NCBI GenBank assembly: GCA_019677205.1
Contig: JAAMXY010001522.1
Location: forward strand, 1,976-20,065
Direction of reading: 5' to 3'
Source of the DNA: Pinguiococcus pyrenoidosus
Taxonomy: Eukaryota; Sar; Pinguiophyceae; Pinguiochrysidales; Pinguiochrysidaceae
DNA: 18,090 bases
Below the pieces are notes generated by a model. It was given only the letters and a program-made list of their open reading frames with translations. It was not told where the DNA came from and did not search any database. This document shows, piece after piece, positions 8,671 through 15,203 of this stretch (positions are counted from its first letter, which is position 1; every line of letters begins with the position of its first letter). A program made the position numbers and the translations under genes.

Positions 8671-10711
8671 TTACACTTGATCCTTCTGATTCTCATTCTC
8701 ACCCTCGTCCTCCACACCTAGTCCGGTCGCTGCGAGGTTCTGCAAGTAGCTCTCCAAGCCGTCAAGATCTTCGTCTAAATCGAGGACGTCGCCTCCTTCC
8801 ATGTCTTCCGCCGTGCCGTCGCCGGCGCCCACACCATCGTCAAAATCGAGGTCGAAATCGTCGAGGCCCAACGACTTCTGCAGCGAGTCCAACTCGGCGA
8901 TCTCCTTCATCGAGATGGACTGCGGAGCGGTCTCTTCAACACCCTCGGCCGTCTGCGAGGCGCCAACTTCCTCTTCTGCCTCGTTCAGCTGCGCCAGAAG
9001 CGCAGCGTTGTCGATCTCAGCCGACGGCGCGAAGAGCTGCTCCGCCGCCGGCGCCGTTGGCTCCTCGTCAATCGTAAAGTTGGCCCCGGTCCCGCGCAGC
9101 GATTTCCCCACTTGCTTCTGCAACGCCGCTGCTTGCTCCGATCGCTGTGCCTTGCGCTTTGCAATCTCGTCCCAGAAGCGCGCATCCTTGTGCAGCATGT
9201 CGTCGAAGTCCTTCCTGTCCGCCGAGGCGATGTCCAGGCCCTTGTCCGTCAGGACGTCCGTTGCCTGCCTGGCTGCCTCCTCCTCATCGATCGGTGCGAA
9301 GATGAGGTCGATGAAGAAGCCGCTGTCGAAGCGATTGTCATTGCACGCGCCGTCAAGCTGCGACTTGGTCAGGCGCAGGACGCCACTGGGCACGTAGCCC
9401 GTGTGGAACCCCGCTCGAAACATCGTGACTCGCGCCCCATCCGAGGCGTGATGTCGAAGGCGCACCAGGATATCGCCTTGCACGGGGGCATTGATGGGGA
9501 ACACTATGGATTCGTCGGAGGAGTAGCACCAGGGAATCTCGTTGCTGCTTTCTTCGGTCGCCTGCGCCGCGGTCGACTTGATGTCGCTGGAGTTCCACGC
9601 CGTTGTGAAGAGCAGCACGCCGCCCTTGAAGACCTGCAAGTACGGGCGGCAGCCCTGCGCTGTCGGACGCGGGCTGTTCCTGCTCTCCAGATTCCCCTTC
9701 TGATCCCCAATGCTCGGAATGGTGTTCATGATGCATCTCCTCAGCAGCAGGGGCTCCGAGCGCGGCTTCACGCCGTCCAGCATGTTGGTGAAGTACTGCA
9801 GATATCTCCTCTGCGAAGGGATGGTGAGGTCTTCCATTTCCCGCTGCTTTCGGTCGCACACGAGCTGCAGCCCTTCCATGGGGCTCAAGGCGACTCCCGA
9901 CCAGGCCAGGTAGCAAGCAAGCACCGTGGCCGTCCTGCCCTTGCCGCTGAGGCAGTGGACGACGGCGACGTTGGCCTTGCTCTCGAAGTCCTCGTCCAGC
10001 TCCACACTGGGCAGGCCCGAGGCATCCCTCTCCCCCTGCGCCGCGGCCAGCCAGCTGTCCATGCTGGTGCAGATCTTGAACAGCAGGCCCAGTGGCGGCG
10101 CGGGGTGGCCGGGGAAGAAGTACTCCAGCACTTGGTTGTCAAAGCGCGAGTAGTCATAGGTGTCCTCGGAGACATTCCAGATCATGAATCGCCCCGGATG
10201 CTTCATCTTCAGGTAATTGGCCACGACGTTGATGTCATTGCCCTTCGAAGCCTTGCAACGGCCCGCTTTTCGCCGCACAGGATCGATGGGGAAGGCCATC
10301 GCCACGATTGTGGGGGTAATGTACACGAGATCCAAGCTGTCCAGCTCCGCTTGCGTCGGTCTCCTCGCCACAAACTTGCTATCCGTGACCGTGTTGAGCG
10401 GGTCCAGGCCCAAACTCTCCATAATACCCAGAGATTCGCCCTCCGGTCTGCCAAACGCTTCGGCCGTCACCGTGCTCGCGGACCTCGCCGCCTATGGCGC
10501 AGGAGTTGGCGAAGTCGTGAGCCTCTGAAACTTTGCGCAACACATCTTACAGCCAGGGTAACGAGGAAAGCGAAGGGAAAACCCGAATTGAGGCACTGCA
10601 AAGCGCGAAAGTGACGCGCAAAGTTTCACTTCGAACCTCTTCCGCTGCTTCCGCCGCTTTTCCCGCTGCCAAGATGGTGGCTTCCCTCGCTTTTTGTAGC
10701 CACCCTTGCAT
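8671..10711 (-). CDS. PTEN/tensin-type phosphatase with C2 domain
   Basis: Model: exon 1 10711..10637 (MQGWLQKAREATILAAGKAA...), intron 10636..10492, exon 2 10491..8671, 631 residues. If exon 1 is wrong, translation could begin at the ATG at 10422 (583 residues). The phosphatase signature is HCLSGKGR at 204-211, with catalytic Cys205 and Arg211, followed by TIPSQRRY. The C2 part has CRPYLQVF and GVLRLTKSQLDGAC, more tensin/auxilin-like than PTEN-like. The PTEN stretch FEDHNPP reads FPGHPAPP here, so the PTEN Asp92 position is Gly153. After the C2 comes a basic coil (KRKAQRSEQ) and a long acidic tail (LDDFDLDFDDG). No J domain or SH2 is present. Expected role: phosphoinositide dephosphorylation or binding at membranes. 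The 3' end faces the kinesin stop, 70 bases away. Confidence 0.85.
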
Positions 10712-11089
10712 CTTCACGTGTCTCAGAGGTACCAATGCGCGATCAAAGCCTGAAGAGAGGTTTTGGCGCCATTTTGAGTGTCCGAGGCGCAGTGCACTTC
10801 TTTTATTGTTCTTCCCAACAGCGCACGAGAAAGTTTCCCTTTCTCTTACTTCAAATAATTATTTCCCAAAAGCTTTTAATAATTATATATAAATCTATCT
10901 TAATTTAGAACAATTTTAATCTCCCGACTTCGCGGAAGCAAAGCAACGATAGACAGAAGATCTGGAGAAACTGCCACCTTTCGCCAGCTTTTGAAATGGC
11001 CGTCAAGTTGCGCAGTTCAATCTTCACGTTGCCGCAGCCATTTGACTTGAATCTCCGCGGCGTTTGTGACAGACTGCGCGCGACTCGCC
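10712..11089. promoter_or_regulatory. Divergent promoter with an AT-rich island (about 10849-10920)
   Basis: The gap between the phosphatase start (minus) and the SQD2 start (plus). Its centre, near 10849-10920, is strongly AT-rich (taataattatatataaat, then ttaatttagaacaatttta) against GC-rich flanks. An E2F-like palindromic ttttggcgccatttt lies at 10761-10775. No coding sequence is seen. Confidence 0.45.
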
Positions 11090-12851
11090 ATGCTCGGTAG
11101 ACTAGTCCTCCTCGCGGCTCTGCTGTGCAGTGCGCAGGCGCTGCGAGTGCCCTTGAAAATGGCAGCGCCGCAGACGTCGGGCAACATTGAGGCAGCGCCA
11201 CCGCTGTCGGAAACGGCGCCGAAGAAGGTGAGACGCTTTCAGATGCGCCATTTCGAGGTCTGAGACAGAGTGGACTGACGAGGAGACGTCGGGGATCGCT
11301 GGAAATCCCCACTTTCAACGCGGGAAGATTGCGTTGCTGGTGGAGCCCACGCCATTCACGCACGTGAGCGGCTACGCCAACCGCTTCAAAGAGATGCTGA
11401 AGCATCTGCAGAACGCCGGAGACCGCGTGGAAGTGGTGACCGCGGACGACACGCCGGAGAAGCCAATTGCGTCCCACGGATATCCCATCGCGTACACCTC
11501 GGGCTTCCGCTTTCCACTGTACAACCAGATCGTGTTGACTTTCGACTGGCCGGACCAGGTGATTCCGCGCGTGCTTCGCCGGTTCAAGCCGGATGTGATC
11601 CACGCGTCGAGTCCGGGCTTCATGTGCTGCGCGGTAAGGGAGCGTCGCCGGGATTCTGTGGCTGCGGAGCGCCGCGTGTGCATCAGCTGATACGCACGGC
11701 GTTGTCTTTGCCGCAGGCGGCGCTGTACGCGTGGCTGTACAACCGTCCTCTGGTGCTGAGTTATCACACGCATCTGCCGGTGTACGCGCGCGACTACGTG
11801 GGCCACGTGCTGCCCTACGCGGAATACTGGGCCTGGACCATGCTTCGCTCCGTCCATGCCCGGGCGGACCTGACCTTGGCGACGTCGCCGCAGATTAGAG
11901 ACGAGCTGCTGGCCAACGGCATCCCGAGAGTGGATGTGTGGCGCAAGGGCATCGACACGGACAGGTTCAACCCCAGCTTCCGCAGCGCAAAGATGAAGCG
12001 ACGCCTCACCAACGGAGACGTCGACGCTCCGCTGATCGTGTACATCGGCCGGCTCGGAGCCGAGAAGAAGATCGGGCAGCTCCGAGACTTGCTGGAGCGC
12101 TTCCCCAGCCTTCGCTGCGCCATCGTGGGCAAGGGGCCTCACCAGGAGGAGCTGAAGAAGCACTTCGAGGGGACGAGAACCGTGTTCACGGGCGTCCTGC
12201 ACGGGGAGGAGCTCAGCCAGGCGTTCGCGTCCGCGGATGTGTTCTGCATGCCGTCCGACTCCGAGACGCTGGGCTTCGTGGTGTTGGAGTCCATGGCGAG
12301 CGGCGTGCCGGTGGTGGGAGCCAACGCTGGTGGTATCCCCAACTTGCTGGACCATGGTCGGACGGGCTTCCTGTTCGAAGCGAACAACGTAGGTGAGATG
12401 GGTGACGCCGTCGGCAAGCTTCTCTTCGATGAAGGTGCGGACGAGCTTCGGAAGACGATGGGGGCTGAGGCACGCAGCGAGGCGGAGAAGTGGGACTGGG
12501 AGTCGGCGACCTCCGTGCTCCGCAACATTCAGTACCCAAAGGCCATCGCCAACTATCGCGAGAGGAGATCCATCATCGGCCGCTTCACCCGCAGCTGGCG
12601 AGTGCTCTTCCGGTTTCGGTGGCAGGTGCGTGTGTGCGTCGTAGCATGCCGTCGGGAGATTCGCCTGATCCTGACCCCGTTGTCCTTTTCCTTGGTCGCC
12701 TTCCTTTGTCTCCCCCCCCCCCCCCCCCCCCCCAAAGGTTCGCTGGCTGCTTGGTACTAGCAAGGCGGTAGCGGCGCTCGACAAGAAGAAGATGGAGTAT
12801 CAACTGAGCGTTGGGGGCTGGGCCCCGCGCCGCCGGCTCTTGCGTAGGTAG
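11090..12851 (+). CDS. SQD2: UDP-sulfoquinovose:diacylglycerol sulfoquinovosyltransferase, plastid-targeted
   Basis: A GT4-family glycosyltransferase that moves sulfoquinovose from UDP-sulfoquinovose to diacylglycerol, the last step of plastid sulfolipid synthesis. Exons: 11090..11227, 11265..11633, 11717..12625, 12738..12851, about 509 residues. Exon 2 could instead begin at 11271 (507 residues). Residues 1-17 form a signal peptide (LGRLVLLAALLCSAQA), then a short transit-like stretch. Hallmarks against SQD2/SqdX as recalled: LLVEPTPFTHVSGYANRF, IHASSPG, LSYHTHLPVY, YIGRLGAEK, VFTGVLHGEELSQAFASADV, and the EX7E pair Glu352/Glu360 in SETLGFVVLE. Intron 2 (11634..11716) joins FMCCA to AALYAWLY exactly where the family aligns. 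The last exon encodes a basic tail ending RRRLLRR. It shares its promoter with the phosphatase. Identity is strong; the first intron is uncertain. Confidence 0.92.
12712..12733. repeat. Homopolymer of 22 C inside SQD2 intron 3
   Basis: Twenty-two C in a row, followed directly by the acceptor AAAG|GTTCGC at 12737/12738. It lies where the polypyrimidine tract of the intron 12626..12737 belongs. Length errors in sequencing are likely here, but they would not change the protein because the tract is intronic. Confidence 0.85.
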
Positions 12852-13018
12852 CAGCATCTGGGTGTGGGGATTGCAACGGGCAACGGGGAACGCATGGTGT
12901 ATGGTGGTGCCGGGTGTGCAAAGAAAGGCTACCAAAAAGACGAATTTAATTACAACAATGGAAAAAAGCCATACTACGCTCTATCGCGGACACAAGTGCT
13001 CCCAGTTTGTTCTTAAGC

Positions 13019-13768
13019 TTACTTCGGCAACTCGGTGGACTCAACAGGCGCGGCGATCTGTTCCGTGGCGGACGGCTCCGTCTCCGCCGTCGCTTCTGCG
13101 TTCTCCGACGGCTGCCCCTGCCCCTGCCCGTTGGGAAACTGCGTTTGACTTAGCAAGGTCTGCATCTGTGCCTGCAGCATCTGCTGGGCGAGCATGGCGT
13201 TCATCATCGGGTTCATGCCGCCGCTTCCTCCCGAGCTGTTGCTGTTGCCCATGAGCGCCATGGCCATGTTGGAGGCCACCAGCGGGTTCATGGCCCCGGC
13301 GAGGCCGGGGTAGAGGTAGAGCAACTCGTTGAGGTTCTCCCTGGCGCGCTTCTTCCTCTTGTAGGCCCGCTTGTCGGCCACGGGCTCCCCATTGGCAAGC
13401 TTGCGGATTCGCTTGACCAAGTCCTCCTTCTTGCCGTAGCTGGGCTTGTTGCGCGTCTCGAGGTACGTGCGCAGCTCGGACAGCTTCCAGCCCTCCACGC
13501 CCATGGAGTTGCCGTCGCCTCCCGGCACCGAGGACGGGCCGGGCTGGAAGCGGTTGTACGCGCGCTTGTCGGCCACGACTTCTCCGTTGGCCAGTCGCTT
13601 GATGCGCTCGAGCAGGTCCTCCTTCTTGCCGTAGCTGGGCTTGTTCCGCTTGTCCAGCCAGTGGCGCAGGTCGCTGAGCTTCCAGCTCTCGACACCCTCG
13701 GGAAGGCTCATGTCCAGCGGCGTGTCGACGCCGAGGCTGGCCGATATTGACGGCGACACAGCTGCCAT
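13019..13768 (-). CDS. Tandem SAP-domain protein
   Basis: SAP domains are small helix-loop-helix modules that bind DNA or RNA, so a nuclear chromatin or RNA role is expected but not proven. From the ATG at 13768 (context GCCATGG) the product is 249 residues. Two near-identical 46-residue modules, at 28-73 and 93-138, share WKLS(D/E)LR, RNKPSYGKKEDL and LANGE-VADKRAY. A basic patch (KRKKRAREN) follows, then a Met/Asn/Gln/Ser-rich region and an Ala/Glu/Thr-rich end. The frame stays open upstream to an ATG at 13957, but that codon has a weak context and the extension lacks family features. Alternatively, a short first exon at 14099..14042 splices in at 13779, giving 272 residues. The 3' end faces SQD2 across 167 bases, which hold only low-complexity A-rich sequence. 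Confidence 0.78.
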   Translation of the reverse strand: MAAVSPSISASLGVDTPLDMSLPEGVESWKLSDLRHWLDKRNKPSYGKKEDLLERIKRLANGEVVADKRAYNRFQPGPSSVPGGDGNSMGVEGWKLSELRTYLETRNKPSYGKKEDLVKRIRKLANGEPVADKRAYKRKKRARENLNELLYLYPGLAGAMNPLVASNMAMALMGNSNSSGGSGGMNPMMNAMLAQQMLQAQMQTLLSQTQFPNGQGQGQPSENAEATAETEPSATEQIAAPVESTELPK

Positions 13769-14041
13769 GGCATCGTGGCCTAGATCGCAATGCAGACGCG
13801 TGAGCGAGGCGACGTGGTTCGGAGCGCCTTCGGTGGTACGAAGATCGTGCAAGTCGCGCGGAGAAGATCCCGAGCATTCGAACGGGCCGTCGGAACCTCG
13901 CAGCGCTTGGTCACACGCTCCCCTCGGACTGAGCCTCCACGACGACGCGTTTCGCATCCGATTCGGGAGGGATCTCCCTTCTCAACGCGCGTTCAAACCC
14001 AGTGTTCCACGCACCGCAGGCGGCCTGCGCTTTGAACTCAC

Positions 14042-14099
14042 CTCCGGCAACTCCGACGGCGTTTTCCGGCGCCAGATTGTGCTCTCCGGGCTGCATCAT
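14042..14099 (-). other. Candidate first coding exon of the SAP gene
   Basis: An ATG at 14099 opens MMQPGEHNLAPENAVGVAG and reaches a consensus donor, GAG|GTGAGT, at 14042/14041. The acceptor CTAG|GC at 13780/13779 restores the SAP frame (phase 1), placing Gly-His-Asp-Ala before MAAVSPS. The 262-base intron would be the longest in the window. If it is used, the spliced CDS is 819 bases. Confidence 0.35.
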
Positions 14100-14583
14100 G
14101 ATGCGCGAAGACGCGGTGCACTTTTCGCAAGCTTGGGGGGGCGTGTGGCCTTGAGATGCGGCGCGACGCTTCGGAGAGCGACTTGGGACCAAGTTTCTCG
14201 CGATGCGATCGGACGTCTGAGGAAAGCGGGCCGCATTTCCAAAGCGCTTCCCAAACTGCCAAACCCCTCTTGCGTGGCACAGAGTTCTAGCGAGATTTAA
14301 TTTTGATACTTTGGATTCATGGCGCCGAATGGTCAACATTAACAGAGCTCTATTGGAAATGGGACTGGCGGTTTTGAAAGGTCTAAGGTTTGAATCGGTC
14401 CTCTGCTCCAGCCGAACGATGGGCTACGGAAAATTCTGCACCGGTTTAAACGACGTTTCCAATTGCTTTAGAAATTTTCAAACATTGCACAGCTCTGCTC
14501 TAGGCAAATTGGCGGCGCGGAAAGTGCGATCATCGAGAGAGAGGATTAGAGTTTGGCGGCCAATCCGCAGCGCGAGTTCGAGT

Positions 14584-14600
14584 CAGGGAACCAATCCCTG
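14584..14600. other. Perfect 6-bp stem-loop
   Basis: CAGGGA, loop ACCAA, TCCCTG. It sits in the SAP/helicase intergenic region and has no known role. A 6-bp stem can occur by chance in 18 kb. Confidence 0.4.
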
Positions 14601-14891
14601 CGTCGAAGGAAGATTTTGAACAGAACAGGCCAGGGTTCGAAACTGTACGCAACCCGATTGGCCCGCCGGCCGCCGGCGGATGGCCCGAGCCACAGGCCGT
14701 TGCCACGAAGTCCAAAATCCGGCAAGGCCTCCTGCTTCCCCGTCGCGCTTCCCTGCCGGCACGTGCTTTCAAATTTCAACTTCAAACAGGCAGGCGCGTG
14801 CCGCTGGCCGAAGCCGAACTGTGATTCATACTGTTTCACTACTGTGAACTGGGTGCTCTTTCCGGTTTGCCGGTATCTGTCCCTGGCCCTG

Positions 14892-14941
14892 TCTGGCATC
14901 TGGCATTCCAGATTCTGGCATTCGGGCATTTCTGGCAATTC
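14892..14941. repeat. Cluster of degenerate tctggcatt words
   Basis: Within about 50 bases the word (t)ctggcat occurs three times, followed by cgggcatttctggcaattc, with irregular spacing of 7 to 17 bases. It looks like a decayed short tandem repeat. Confidence 0.5.
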
Positions 14942-15203
14942 AACCGCATCCTTCTTATGATCCTTGGAGAACTCCAGCCGTATCTGTCGCCGTCTGTCCA
15001 GATGGCGATGACGCCGGCGCCACGTTCTTTTGGCCGCCAAACGCTCTGAAGCGCCGCTTTCCGTAGTCTGTGGGCGAATCTCCGGTTTTTTGATCTGTTG
15101 GGGACGCGGCATCGCATGGCAGGTCTGTGAGCCCTTGAGCGGCCAGTGAAGAGGCTTCCAAGGGGCGGCGCAGGTTGAACTGGCGTTTCAAAAGCGCGGG
15201 AAA

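Larger units (their letters stand above)
14100..15203. promoter_or_regulatory. Divergent intergenic region between the SAP gene and the plastid helicase
   Basis: About 1.1 kb in which no convincing coding sequence is seen. Long open frames on the minus strand here (for example 15112..14546) match nothing I know. It holds several E2F-like words: AATTGGCGGCGCGGAAAG (14507-14524), gtttggcggcc (14551-14561), ttttggccgccaaa (15028-15041), gcgccgctttccg (15051-15063) and gcgcgggaaaatggcgcc (15194-15211). The last one includes the helicase ATG. Confidence 0.35.

Noticed and set aside
9112-10614. 500-codon plus-strand open frame across the phosphatase gene
   Set aside because: Antisense to a well-supported phosphatase/C2 gene, with His/Arg/Leu-rich composition typical of GC-rich antisense frames and no recognisable motif.
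8671-10711. Auxilin/GAK assignment for the phosphatase
   Set aside because: The phosphatase/C2 core resembles that group, but there is no J domain and no kinase domain, and the catalytic Cys/Arg are kept, so the name was held at PTEN/tensin-type.
11372-12784. 470-codon minus-strand open frame across SQD2
   Set aside because: Runs across three SQD2 exons and introns without regard to them, ends in poly-Gly from the C22 tract, and shows no motif.
13769-13957. N-terminal extension of the SAP protein from the ATG at 13957
   Set aside because: Weak start context and no family-like sequence; a strong-context ATG at 13768, or a spliced upstream exon, is more likely.
14625-14660. ggttcgaaact, resembling a tRNA T-loop
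   Set aside because: The flanks do not form a 5-bp T stem, and no acceptor or anticodon arm fits on either strand.
14546-15112. 188-codon minus-strand frame upstream of the helicase
   Set aside because: Crosses the degenerate tctggcat repeat and promoter-like motifs, has no recognisable domain, and would need its own start within the helicase promoter.
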